Made by a program: the position numbers and the translations under genes
In this document: positions 10,875 to 21,559 of the stretch, piece by piece
How positions within the stretch are numbered: position 1 is the first letter of the stretch
Layout: each line of letters starts with the position of its first letter
Notes under the pieces: generated by a model
Told to the model about the DNA's origin: nothing
Databases searched by the model: none
The model's input: the letters and a program-made list of their open reading frames with translations, nothing else
NCBI GenBank assembly: GCA_029378245.1
Contig: JARKIF010000003.1
Coordinates: 3,038,001 to 3,102,000 of the forward strand
Reading direction: 5' to 3'
Source: Roridomyces roridus
Taxonomy: Eukaryota > Basidiomycota > Agaricomycetes > Agaricales > Mycenaceae
DNA: 64,000 nt

Positions 10875-13181
10875 ATGCCCAAGGCAAATGCCGCTGCTGG
10901 CAGCTCCGCAAAAGCTACTCGGCCCAGAAAGAAAGTCGCTGTGGCCGCATTCGACACCCTCCTAAGCCAGAAGGTCGCTGCCGAAAAGGAGTTCAGTAAA
11001 AGCAAGAAAACTCGTGCGGCATATGATGGATACCTTCGTCGGGGGCGAGCAATGCTCAAAACAGTTGCTAGAGACCGCGAGGAGAAGGAGAAGAAAGGCT
11101 GGAAATGTCCCGAGGGGATTGACACAAAACTTCTTGCAGCGGCGCTGGAGGGTCCTCCCAATAAACACTCGGCCTTGGCTTTGGAGCTTTTCCTGACTCA
11201 GAAATGCTTGACGGAAGAACTGGGGAAGTCCACAGCCGATGGCATTCACGGCGCGTTTGCCGACTATTGGGATAGCATGTGAGTCGTCGTTTATACTAAA
11301 TACCAGCCCAGCCAACTTACCTGCTCCACAGGAAACATGGCAAATATGCGGGAGCGTACAAGTACGATGAGGACACCGGGAAAATCTCTGGGTGTCCTGC
11401 CCGAGCACCAGAGATTGAGGCTTTTATGAAGTGCATCAAAACAAAGACAAGGGTCAAAGGAGAGGCGGCGACCAGGCGTCACGCAGAGGCCATGACCATC
11501 GAGGACCTGCGCAAGATTATGGAGTATTCAGAGAAGCAATGCTCAGCGGAGGTGGTCAAGGCGAATCAGCCGCCTGATCTTCCCGCGCTTGTTGTCCTTC
11601 TCAAGCATGGGATGATGCGGGCATTCCTATCTTCGGGCTTCTGCCTTTGGACCAGGTTCGTGTCAAGTAGCTTGCTGTGCAGAGATTGCCTCAGCCTTGG
11701 CCGTTTACATCTGCAGGAATTTTGAGCTTTGCCAGATTCAAGAACGCGACCTGACTCTGGGCAGAAAAGGCCCCGCTCCATTCTACCTTTCACTCCTTGG
11801 CGTTTTCTTGGACAATCGGAAAGGTTGGCAGAAGAAGCAGGGTTATGATGGGCCCTTGAAAAGTGCGTTCCATTGCTCAACCTCCCGTGGCTTAGACTGA
11901 AGTCTCACCTAGGCAATCACTACGACATCTATGAGCAACCAGACATGCCCGAAATCTGCATGTACACGCACCTGATGGCTTGGAGGAGGATTTACCGACA
12001 ACGACTTGACCGCGACTTTGAGCCTGACGACTACGTCTTCCCGTACATTTCGCCAAATGGAGTCATCCATCCCAAGAAGCCCATGGCCCACGACACCATT
12101 CAAGAGCTGCTTAACGAGTTCTCCACTGGTGCAGGCTTGGATAGGATTTACACGACCCACTGCCTCCGGAGAGGTGGAGCCCAATATCGGTTTATGTTTG
12201 CGCCAATTGGGAAACGGTGGTCACTTAGCATTGTCCGTTGGTGGGGCGGATGGGCTGAAGGAGAGCAGGTGCGTTTATGGGTTCATTCGTTTGGCTTCTA
12301 TTCTGATTCACAGTCGTCTGCAGGTGGATACCTTGATGCGTTACCTTTTGGACTCTTTGCAGAGTTATGAGTCTGGGCATGGTGATGCACTCAATCCCCA
12401 TCGCTTGAGACTCGACCAGAGTTTCATGGGCGAGCACGACGCGTTGCAGCCCGCCACGGTTGCTGAGCTTCGAGCTTTTGAGAAGACTGTCGTGACAACA
12501 ATCCAGCAGTCATCGCTATCCGGCACCCCCTGCTCCCATGGCCTCCCATGTCGCATTGAGTCATCTGAATTCGGGTCCTGCAAATGCCGGCCCCGGGTTT
12601 ATCAGCCCGCTCATTTCAAACTCCATCTCTAACCAATCCGCCGGCCTCTCGAATACAGTCCCACCTTCATCGGCTTTGTCCCCTCAGCCGACAACGGAAC
12701 CCAGCAATTCCAGCATGAGCCGTCATGTTTCTCAATCACCACCACCGCCGTTGCTCAACAACTCGAGCGCACCTTCTCAGGCTACCTCGGGGATTCTGCC
12801 GATTGCCGGTGTTTCTATTCCAAGTATTGGAAGGGACAACAAATCATGGCGACGAGCAGTTGATCAATGGGAGATTGGGGATGCCTCGAACGGCCTTACT
12901 GTTCCGTTGAAGGATTGGCCTTCCGGGTGGTATAGCGGTGCTGAGATGCGCCTCACAACAGGCGCCCTTTACTCTCAGAGGAAGACTATTGCTCTGGAAT
13001 TTGACAGGTAAGCTGCACCCTTCTGTTTGTGCCCTCCACATCTGATTCATTTCCCGCTAGATTGGGGAAGGACGAAGACACATTTAGACGAGAGTATCCG
13101 GAGTACGGCCGCGTCACCAAGCTCCTGGCAGCCATTCGTGCGCGCCACGGTCGCACCCGTCCTCGTCGAGCATCTCCTTGA
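10875..13181 (+). CDS. Crypton-type tyrosine recombinase with C-terminal GCR1_C domain
   Basis: Predicted DNA strand-exchange enzyme of a Crypton-like mobile element. The N-terminus is basic (MPKANAAAGSSAKATRPRKK). The tyrosine recombinase core spans five exons. Candidate catalytic residues are all visible: Arg in LWTRNFELCQI (across the intron at 11653-11715), the HxxR box in TTHCLRRGGAQYR near 12160, Trp in VRWWGGW near 12240, and Tyr in LMRYLLD near 12340. A low-complexity Ser/Pro linker leads to a GCR1_C-like DNA-binding domain (WRRAVDQWEIGDA, then LKDWPSGWYSGAEMR, RKTIALEFDR, FRREYPEYGRVTKLL), the fusion known from fungal Cryptons. The recombinase and GCR1_C parts lie in different frames, and a run of five C at 12526-12530 is the likely single-base shift. 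It follows the XPG-like gene at 115 bp. Termini of a mobile element were not found. Confidence 0.82.
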
Positions 13182-13496
13182 AGTAGAGAATGCTCCCAAG
13201 CTATACCCATTCACAGCTCCTCCCCTCCCTCCCTCCTCGTTATTGGAATCCACTAGACACATACTTCCAGCTATAGATATTCAGTATATTACTCAGTCTA
13301 TGTTATCGCAGTATATACCTACATACAATCCCTAACTACTTTACCGTTGAATGTGCATTTTCCTGACCCCAACCCCTGCTTTCCACCTAGACGAAGCGAT
13401 TGCGCGAGCGTCTCCTGGCAGCGCAGACCCAATTGCCCTAAATGGAAGTGCCGGCGATCAAACGTGCTAAGCGGTGCCATGGCGGTGCCATCGGGT

Positions 13497-13643
13497 GATG
13501 TAAACGCCATCGGTTGATGGGATCTTGTAAATCTTACGGACTAATGATGTAAACGCCATCGGTTGATGGGATCTTGTAAATCTTACGGACTAATGATGTA
13601 AACGCCATCGGTTGATGGGATCTTGTAAATCTTACGGACTAAG
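13497..13643. repeat. Three tandem copies of a 49-bp unit
   Basis: Units begin at 13497, 13546 and 13595 with GATGTAAACGCCATCGGTTG and are essentially identical. A partial unit precedes them (CGGTGCCATCGGGTGATG). There are no spacers between units, so this is a minisatellite. It lies about 310 bp after the recombinase stop codon. The rest of 13182-14121 has no gene; from about 13855 it is homologous to 23024 onward. Confidence 0.93.
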
Positions 13644-13854
13644 TAACATTAGTGAATGCGCACTTAGTTGCTCCCAAAGGTGTACAAATCGCAGACGAGC
13701 TTAGGGTTGTGGTATCATGATTTGGTTGTGATACCAGCCAACTTGGGAGGAGGTCGGCGCTATTATGGAGAAGTTTGGGAAAAGTAGCCTACAACCGTCG
13801 TTGCCAGACTTGGACTCCGGTACTTGATGGACCTGTGGACGTTATGTACTTTGA

Positions 13855-15010
13855 ATGAGAATGCCAGTCGTATTAGCACAAATCTAATGAGCAAACACGG
13901 CACTGTACACTTCTAATAGAGTACATGAAAAGGTCCCAGATGCATACATGTACATGCCTTGGTGATAAATCCAGAAAAGCTTCAGGGGCTGTCAGTCCAT
14001 CGTCGCCAAAGAAAGGAATAGCTACTCACATGCGAGTGAGCGGTTAGTAGTCTTGATCCACATAAATAATACACTTCTGTATATCCACCGATATCAGGAC
14101 GAAAAAATGCCACTCACTCATTCAGGAATGCTCCGTCTTGATCTCCCATATCCCATTCTTCTTCACAAGCCCCACAAACACACACTCCGTCCCAAGGTAA
14201 TCCACCCTCTTCACCCCCTTGAGCATCTCTTTATTCACATCACTCCTCACCTCCCCACCCTGGAGCGCACACCTCTCCTTAAACGCCTTCATCAAGGCAT
14301 ACCGATCCTTCTTCACCAGCCACTCAGTGAAGAAATGATGCGATCCAATAGCCCGATCCAGCTCATCGTGCAGCGAACGCAGGACATCGTACAGCGTCAC
14401 CCCGCCTTGATTCGGCGTGGCCTGCCGCACGTCGACCCACCACGGCAGACGCGGGTGGAATAAGCGCATCCACGTCGTCGCCGGGGTAACGGCGGGCTGC
14501 ATGAGGTCGCCCAAGGCCCGTGGCTTGAAGGGCCCAGAAGCACGCGTTCCATCGGGTGACAAGCGCATGTCGTAGGCGATGCCTGCTAGTGGGCGGGTGG
14601 CGCTGTAGACAAGGGGGTCCGCCAGCTTGCGCTTCTTGGTGTCTACGTAGTCTGCAATAGGTCGTCAGCCCAGGGCACGAAGAGCAAGAATAGCTGGATA
14701 CTGACCGCCGGCGTCGTCCAGTGTCGTGTTACGCCGGAAGAGCGAGGAGAGGGAGGAGTCGGTGGCGGCTCTCCAGGGCGGGTTGTACCCAGCGCGCCAG
14801 TCCTCGGGGCGCGGCGCGAGGCAATGCTCGTCGTAGACCACCGCCACCGCGGGTACGGGGACGCCCCACCCACGAAGCGGGGTACGGTCTAGTATCGTGT
14901 TCCGTCGGAAGACCGAGGAGAGGAATTGGTAGGTGACGTCAATCCCGGGCGGGGTGTACCCAGCGCCCAAGTCATTGGGCCGCCTAGCAAGGCAAGTCCC
15001 CGGCCCATCG
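13855..15010. repeat. Segmental duplication, copy 1 (3' part of the DUF6699 gene and its downstream flank)
   Basis: This matches 23024-24070 in the same orientation and includes non-coding flank (for example GTTAGTAGTCTTGATCCACA and ACACTTCTGTATATCCA in both), the terminal exon, the last intron and part of the preceding exon. Because the intron is retained, the copy arose by DNA duplication and not by retroposition. Confidence 0.88.
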
Positions 15011-15057
15011 AGACTTTCCGGGGCGGAAGTTAGCCCAGCCTCTGCCGGTCGAGTCAT
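14122..15057 (-). CDS. Truncated DUF6699-domain paralog
   Basis: Function unknown; DUF6699 is a family of mostly basidiomycete proteins. The 3' exon (14568-14122 and slightly upstream) encodes the domain: MRLSPDGTRASGPFKP, LPWWVDVRQATPNQGG, VTLYDVLRSLHDELDRAI, and a conserved end VGLVKKNGIWEIKTEHS. The upstream exon, from an ATG at 15057, holds two versions of one short block (PNDLGAGYTPPG...LSSVFRRNT and PEDWRAGYNPPW...LSSLFRRNT), so it has an internal duplication. Compared with the paralog at 23313-25218 it lacks the long Gly/Trp-rich N-terminus. Its start abuts the 3' end of the kinase gene (stop at 15083). It may be expressed as a short protein or be a decayed copy. Confidence 0.6.
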
Positions 15058-15371
15058 TTACCGGAGAAGGAGTCGGTGAAATTCACGAACCGTCACCATA
15101 CACCATCTGCTCGAACTCCACAACAGAAGGCAAGGGCTGCTGCTCCAAAAGCCTGCGACGAAATTTAGACGTGAACGAATCATCCCAATCTTGCCCGATT
15201 TGTATCCCGGCGGCTCCAATCTCCTCACTCGTGAGCCTTTGGACGACCTGGGCAGCCGTTGGACGATGCTCGGGCGTCGCGCGCCAGCAATCCTGGAGCA
15301 AGGCCCAGAGGCCATCCAATTCCACAGAGCAGGAACGAGGGCGCGACGGTCGACGGCCTTCGAGGACTGCA

Positions 15372-18300
15372 CACCTAAGGAAGCACCGTTCGCGAACCTC
15401 CGGGACCAAGTAGGTAGCTTAATATGTTGACAGGAAGCGTACCTAACAGGTGGCGTCTACCCTTTCGTAACACGGCGGCGGATCAGTTCTTCCCAATTGG
15501 GAAGCGCCTCCTGCCACGACACCACCACCGTCCTCGACGCTCGGGCGCGTCGCCGCCAAACCATACTCCCGAGTGATTCGCACGTCAACCTCCCGCTCTC
15601 TACTTTGTTTCTGGACACCCTCGGGCACTACTAGACGACCTGCTTCGCCTCCGTTGCTGCGGGTCGTGCTGGGAACGCTGCACCCTTGCAGTGCCACGCG
15701 ACGCGCGTTTCTCTTGCTACTTATCTGACTGCGACACACACCTCACACAACAACCAATCTGCGCCGGAGAGGCGTGCGCTGCTGGAAGGATGACCGACCG
15801 TCGCTCCCAGCTACGGTGCTTCCTTTTCTACTTCCAGGCTCTGCGTCGCCCAGCCATCCTCTGCCAGAAACACTGTCATGAAAGCAAGTTCCTGTCGTTC
15901 ATAGGCGACACCCCGCCCTTTCACCGCCTTCGATCACTTGTGCACGCTGCTCGTCGGCCCTCGGGCAATGGCCACTCAAACTTACCTTTCCCAGCCAGGA
16001 GCTATACGACGGCGTCGAGCACGACATGAGTTTCGTTCTCTGCGACGGCCACGTTGATGAATTCGAAGGAACTACGCACGTATGTCGCGGTAGCGGGAAC
16101 ACGACGGAGGTGAGGGCAGCGAGGGCTACGCAAGCGGGGGGAGAGTAGTGAAAGACTCAAGCGCAAGGAGGGCGAGGCTGGGCAGGGGGAGAGGGAGGAG
16201 GAGGAGGAGGGTGGGAGGTGTCTATGGTGGACAGGGAGCGGGCTGCGGGATTAGACTGCGAGAACGCCTCGAGCAAGCTCGAGCCGGCCAGGCACCCCGC
16301 GCCCGAATCGCGTTCGTTGACGTCCACGGTGGTCATCTTCCCCTTCGTTTTATGCAGGAGCGAAGGTTGGGAGAGTGGTACCACGGCCGGAGATAGGGAT
16401 GGAATGGGGGCTGGCTGTGGGAGATTGGGAGCGAAATTAGGTCCAGGTAAGCCGTCTGCTTTGAACTCTACTTATCGTCTGCTTGTACTACATACCTACC
16501 TACGGCACATCGTCACCTCCACCTACGGCACCTCCGTCATAAATACCTCCCTCTCTCACATGCTCCTTGTTCTGAGACTATCTATCGGGTGTGTACGAAT
16601 AAGTAGATAATTGAATCCTCGACGACTGTCTAAATGCCGAGGATGAGCGAAAGAGGCCACTCTCTTGGCCACCTCCTACACCTCCGTCGTGCCGGCAATC
16701 TCATTGAATAATATCCGGGCAGCCAATCGGATGCCGAATAAATATCGTTCCCTACTTTTCTTTTTGTCTAGAACACATCTCCCTTCGGATTGACTCTTTT
16801 GAAGCTCGGGATTTCATCTTGTAGGTCTGCCGCAGCTCAATTGATTTTTGTCCTATTTTTTTCAGGGTGAGATTTCATACGGGAACGCCGTTTCGCTCGA
16901 AAGATGGGGTACTTCCCATATGGATTCCTACTTCAATTACAAGTTACTTCCAGAACGCCAAGCAAATAATTCCCCACTCGCTCGGAGTTGTTCAGCACTG
17001 TTGTAAATGATGTTCGCAGCCTTGCGTGCTTCCTGCAACTCTTCGTTGTAATTTTTATAGCCTCCCACAAAATTCATCAAATATGAATTGTGATCGATAC
17101 TCAACAACAATGTAGATACTGAGCGCTGAGCACTGATGACCCTCGCTCGTGCACTCCCCTCCCTCTGCTCCACCCTCCCCTCCCCCTCCTCAGGACCTCA
17201 GCCGCCCTCGCCTCACCTCCTGTATGTCGTGCGTTCCCCTCCGTCCTCTCATCTCTCGCTCTGACTCTCCGCTCTCACCTCAGTCCTTTCGCTCCCTTAC
17301 CTGCGCCTTCGCTCCTGGATGCGAATTCGTCGTCCCCGGACTCGTCTTTGCGCGGGAAGCTGTTGTGAAGCAGACACGGGGACGTATTCGTGCCGGCCTC
17401 GGCGTAGGGTAGCCCGAAACTCTCCATGCACGGGGCACCAATGACGAGAACGTCGTCGTGAAGATGGTCCGGAGGTAATGACGGTAGGGATGGGGGGAGC
17501 GGCGCGCGGTGCTGGTGGTAAGGAGGAGCGGAGGCCCCAGAGGTCCGTAGGTCAAAACTGCCACCTTCAACGAGAGTTCCAAGCTCGTAAAGACGTCTTG
17601 GAGGTACGGATGCGGGATGCAGGAGCCAGGCGGCCTGAACAAGCAGCGAATGATGGTGTCACCGAGAAACGGAGCGGGAGGCCAGTAGGTCGCGATAGAC
17701 GGCAAGCTGAGGTCGTACAGGCACCTTGGAAGTCGAGTTGGCGCCGTGGCGGTTTTCAAGCAGGCTCGAGTGGGGTGCCGGTGCGAAGAAGGTGGGAAGA
17801 AACGACGTAGGTGGCAGCATGGGCAACGGGGCTGCGTCGAGTGCCGCGTCAGCGGCGCGCTCGAATGACGGCGGTGATGAAGGCACGTTTGGGCGCAGGT
17901 GTATCGTCTGTGTCGTCGGCGTGCAGCGAGGAACGGAGGTGGTGGGGCGCCATAGGCGTAGGTCAGGTTCGGGGTACATCGAGAGTGGCGTTCCTGACGG
18001 TAGCGTCAGATTGGCAACAGAATTGTAAAGATTCTTTCGAGGTCGGAATGCAGAGGCGGCCTGGAAGGTAGCCCCGAACGGGATGCGGGTGGAGCAGCGT
18101 CAACGCAGATCTTCCGATAGGCTTGAGGGTACTTGAGAAGACAATGGGGTCCGTTTATGGTGTGCTCAGAGCATCGGCAAAGTGCCCGGGAACGTGGATT
18201 GGCGGCCGAGGCGCGGGAGAGCATTGACGACGGTCAATTGACGGTGGTGGTGGTATCGTGGCAAGAGCTTCCCAATTGGGAATAGCTGATCCGTCGCTGT

Positions 18301-18387
18301 AGACACCACCTGTTAGGTACACTTTGTGTCAACATTTTAAGGTACCTACCGGGTCCCGAAGGTACGCGAACGGTGCTTCCTTAGGTG
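15372..18387. mobile_element. Element B: ~3 kb transposon, sister copy of element A, inserted in the kinase gene
   Basis: The ends read CACCTAAGGAAGCACCGTTCG and its reverse complement (shown partly); the inverted repeats extend imperfectly for at least 170 bp. The 8-bp duplication GGACTGCA lies at 15364-15371 and 18388-18395. Both ends contain the palindrome TTCCCAATTGGGAA (15490-15503 and 18269-18282). Interior stretches are shared with element A. No transposase motif was recognised. The open frames inside are low-complexity or Arg/Ser/Pro-rich and look like chance. Confidence 0.92.
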
Positions 18388-18475
18388 GGACTGCAATGAT
18401 GACTGCGCTATCAAACGGCATCTCTGGAAACGGAGCATTTCCCGTCAGGAGCTGTCGGCTGGTATCAGCGAGAAG

Positions 18476-19086
18476 TAGGGGTTTTCAAAGTTGGATTTTT
18501 CACTTTATTTCATTTGCATTTTTCACCTTCCAAATTTGGGCAACGAAAGTGAATAAGAAAAAAGAAGTGAAACAAGGTCGAGAGCTGTTTCATTTATTTA
18601 TTCACTTTGAAACAAACCCCGTGACATCCATCCTGCACGTGTCTTCAAGCCTCGGGCACGCTCGATCGAATCCTTCGCTGCCCATCCACTCTACCTCTCG
18701 TTCTCGATGCCCCCTCGCAAGTCTAAAAAAGGACATGTCCATCAAGGGTCTCGAAGCCCAAACCAGCGCGGCCGAGGCCAAAAAAAAAAGGATTCCGCGT
18801 ACGAGTGTACATAGCCTTGTAGGCCATATTGCTTCAGGGTACTTGCCTGTCGGTGTTCCGTGGTATCTCCGAGGAGGGCGCGGTTTACGGGAGTGGCGGG
18901 TGCACGTGGTGGGGTGCATGGGTCAGTGTTCGGGATGATTACATCTGTTTGGTGGTTTATTCACTTGGATTTTCAAGAGGGTGTCTTCAAGGTGAAACAA
19001 GTGAAAAATACATTTTTTCAACAAATTGAAACAAGTGAATAAACCAGTGAATAAAGAGGTGAAAAATCTAACTTTGAAAACCCCTA
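18476..19086. mobile_element. ~0.6 kb MITE inside a kinase intron
   Basis: The ends are GGGGTTTTCAAAGTTGGATT and, reverse-complemented, GGGGTTTTCAAAGTTAGATT (18478 inward and 19084 inward), about 28 bp of near-perfect inverted repeat. TA dinucleotides flank both ends (18476-18477, 19085-19086), consistent with a Tc1/mariner-type target duplication. The outer G/C match makes the exact boundary ambiguous by a base or two. The interior is AT-rich with many GTGAATAA/TTATTCAC and GTGAAACA/TGTTTCAC motifs and no protein gene. It sits wholly within the GC-AG intron 18452-19114, so by itself it need not harm the kinase. Confidence 0.8.
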
Positions 19087-20284
19087 CTATATCTCACGTG
19101 GAGAATGTACATGCCTCGTCGACAACGCATGCAAAGCCGTAGATATCCGAATGGAGGCTATTATGGCCTCCGCGATGCAGCTCTGGTGCTTGATAGCGTG
19201 TTGTCCCACCCCTCATAGCTGTAGACGAGAGGGTAAAGTGGAAGGATGACGAGAAGGTGGTGATGGACGAAAGGCCGAAATCCGCGATGCATGCCCTCAA
19301 CGAAGGAGTCACGAATATGTTGGCCTATCTACGGGTCAGCGAGGAGAGGCATCAGCAGTAGCTGACTCACGCCTTTCAGGTCCCCATGAACGATGCCCAG
19401 TGTGTGGAGATGCTCCAACCCGCAAGCTACGTCCAGAATCTGACGTACAATTGAATGAGCCGATACTCGAAGATGAGAACCCAAAGACTCGCCAGAGAGA
19501 GGAGATGGTCGGCATCGCACGAGTGCAGGATTCCTCGAATTTGTCCTTTTTCCATCCACGGCGATACTAGGCAAAGGCGCTGGCGGAGCTGGTAAAGCCC
19601 GTAAAAGGGGAGGAGATTGGGATGCGACAGTTGCCGCCATATGATCGCCTCGCGACCAAAGCGCTGGTTGACTGGTCAGATAAAGAGCCGAAGTGCGAGT
19701 TATGTAAGAGCTCCAAACCTTGAGTGCGGCCTCGATATCCGATTGTTCAAAAACCCTCATCATCTTCACTGCCACGGAGTGGCCGCGAAGGTATCCGTGA
19801 TACACGTCGCTGAAAGGTCCGCCGTCCACGTGCCTTTCTTGCTCCAGATCTGTGAGCGTGAAGCATCTGGGGTAAAGCTTTGAATGGTCGGAGAGCCGGA
19901 TGAGAGCCTTGAAGATTCTACGTCGGGCTGCCGGTGGAATATCTGCGTCATAGTCGAGTAACTACATATATGGGGTTAGCAACTGGAGTTATGATTCTGG
20001 CGGTGACCCACGTCTTGTAGGAGATCCAGCAGCCACTGGGCGGAGGCATCCCGAAATCTTGTGTACCATTTTTGATCGCCATGAAAGAGCCTATCCAGAT
20101 GTCTGACGAGCTCGCGGACGGTGTCTTGCAGAAAGAGTCAAGGCATCGAAAACAGTAGCGCAGACTAACCCACCTGGCTCCTCGTTATGCGGCTGGGAAT
20201 CTATGGCAAAGCTCAATGAATGATACAGAATCACTGGCAGTCGTACTGACCCGATGTCGACCACACGGACTGGCCATTGTCTGC

Positions 20285-20890
20285 CGCGAGTCGTTCTGAG
20301 CCAGGGACTACTACCTCGTCTTCGGCAAGTCGCATAGCCCCATTGGCTCCGATCGTCACGGAAGTGTCACACCGCCCTGACTCCGGCCCGATGCCGTTTT
20401 GCTGTCATACCGACCAGGTTCGACCGTTCCTGGGTCACTCTGGGACCACCATGTCGCAGACTCCACCAGAATTGAATACCACAACCTCACCGTTATAATC
20501 ATTCCACCCCTGAACCCGCCAAGTCGGATTCGATGCAGCCTCCCGCCCTGGGCCCACGGCCTCCGATTTTCTTACTTAAGTTGACATTACTTACTGCTGC
20601 ACGCGGCCAGATTACTTCCTTCCTGATTTCGTGCACTAAAGGATCGTATGTTCAGACTGGTAGCCCCGAAGGGTGAACCACGCCCACAGCAATCCTAAGG
20701 ATCGTGCAAGTTACTTGGTCTGCGCTGAAACCTGGCCAGGCTGGCTGCCTCGCAACCTGGCTACTTCGACTTGTCTTGGAGTATGCTGTCCAACGCCGGT
20801 GTTCCGGCTCGTCGAGTTCCTTGAAAGAACACCCTGCAACCCGAGATTCACTGGCAAACGCGCCCCCTTTTCGCCTTGGACGACCGCCGG
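20285..20890. repeat. Duplicated promoter/5' segment, copy 2 (upstream of the kinase)
   Basis: Partner of 1940-2590. The homology includes the kinase start region: both genes' first codons encode a variant of EVVVVPGS (DEVVVPGSER here, SEVVVVPGSKR in the transcription factor). It then runs through the promoter up to about 20890. From 20890 to 21400 I see no gene. Confidence 0.88.
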
Positions 20891-21171
20891 GTTACTAATT
20901 AGAATTGTGAGGGGTGTCTCGAATCATGATCTCTGTGTTCTTTTCTTGCTCACCGATAGCATTTGGTGGATTCTCCAGCATCCCACCAACCTCACCTGGG
21001 ACTGCCTGCGACTCTCTTGGGACCCGCCATACCCCTAATTTTATATTAACGAAATGATGGACTTGCTTCTTCCGTCTATGTCCCTTGCTGAAGGCCTTTG
21101 TAGTATGTACAGCTTTCCATACAGCTTTGAAGACGAGTCCCTGATTTCATTTCCCGTTGACATCTGTCTGT

Positions 21172-21262
21172 CTCGGACAGATCGCAGTTGACTGCAGCTT
21201 CTGTTTGACAGAACACTCAGCCGGTTGAACAGCTTCGAAGGCCGAGGGGACGCGTCCCTTCG
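21172..21262 (-). repeat. Dispersed ~90-bp repeat, copy 1
   Basis: Its reverse complement matches 29287-29375: both contain TTCGAAGCTGTT, an ACGCGT-centred imperfect palindrome (GGACGCGTCCC here, AGACGCGTTCT there) and GACTGCGATCTGTC. The element is unidentified. Confidence 0.55.
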
Positions 21263-21401
21263 GCACAGCTGGGACGTTCGAGTATACACATACCTCGGAC
21301 AGCCGTCCGTCCCATCTGTGCTTCTCCCTCTCTTTCTCTCCGAGCCCTTTCCTCCCCGCAATTTCTTCTTTCCCACGCGCCACAGTCGTCAAATCTCCTC
21401 C

Positions 21402-21542
21402 ATGAAATCTCCTCAATTTCTTCGTACCTTGGATCCTCAGCTCCTGCGTGCAGCAAGAGAAACTTCTAATCCCGTGGCCGCCGTTCTAGGACTGTCTGTT
21501 TTCTTCGGGGCCACGTTGACCATCAAGATTGTCTACAATTGA
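21402..21542 (+). CDS. Possible small single-pass membrane protein (46 residues)
   Basis: An ATG at 21402 opens a 46-residue frame beginning MKSPQFLRTLDPQLLRAARE. It has a basic N-terminal helix and one hydrophobic segment (PVAAVLGLSVFFGATLTI) close to the C-terminus, the layout of small mitochondrial inner-membrane subunits. I do not recognise the family. The frame stays open upstream without obvious similarity to anything. It may be a real small gene or chance. Confidence 0.35.
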   Translation: MKSPQFLRTLDPQLLRAARETSNPVAAVLGLSVFFGATLTIKIVYN

Positions 21543-21559
21543 GGGGAGCCAAGTCTGTC

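Larger units (their letters stand above)
15083..20335 (-). pseudogene. Protein kinase gene disrupted by element B, with a MITE in an intron
   Basis: Predicted serine/threonine or tyrosine-kinase-like protein kinase. The start at 20335-20333 encodes MRLAEDEVVVPGSERL. Next come a helical region (WLLDLLQ; ARRRIFKALIRLSDH), the glycine loop GGPFSDVYHG near 19815, the lysine in VAVKMMRV, REAIIWRQLSHPNLLPFYG near 19660, the catalytic loop HGDLKG|AN split by an intron at 19360-19310, DFGLSS, RYQAPELH and SDIYGFACVVDE near 19140. The last exon has WALLQDCWRATPEHRPTAAQ near 15250. All key kinase residues are present. Element B (15372-18387) interrupts the codons between AVIIAV and LEGRRPSRP, with GGACTGCA duplicated either side, so no intact kinase can be made from this copy. 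A MITE lies inside the intron 18452-19114. Two introns appear to use GC donors. Confidence 0.88.

Noticed and set aside
10875..13181. Starship-type captain recombinase
   Set aside because: The C-terminal GCR1_C domain and overall layout fit Cryptons; no DUF3435-type blocks were seen.
13497..13643. CRISPR-like array
   Set aside because: Units are contiguous with no spacers, and the genome is eukaryotic.
17149..18028. Genes inside element B (Arg/Ser/Pro-rich frames on both strands)
   Set aside because: Low-complexity composition, overlapping frames and no conserved motif shared with element A as protein.
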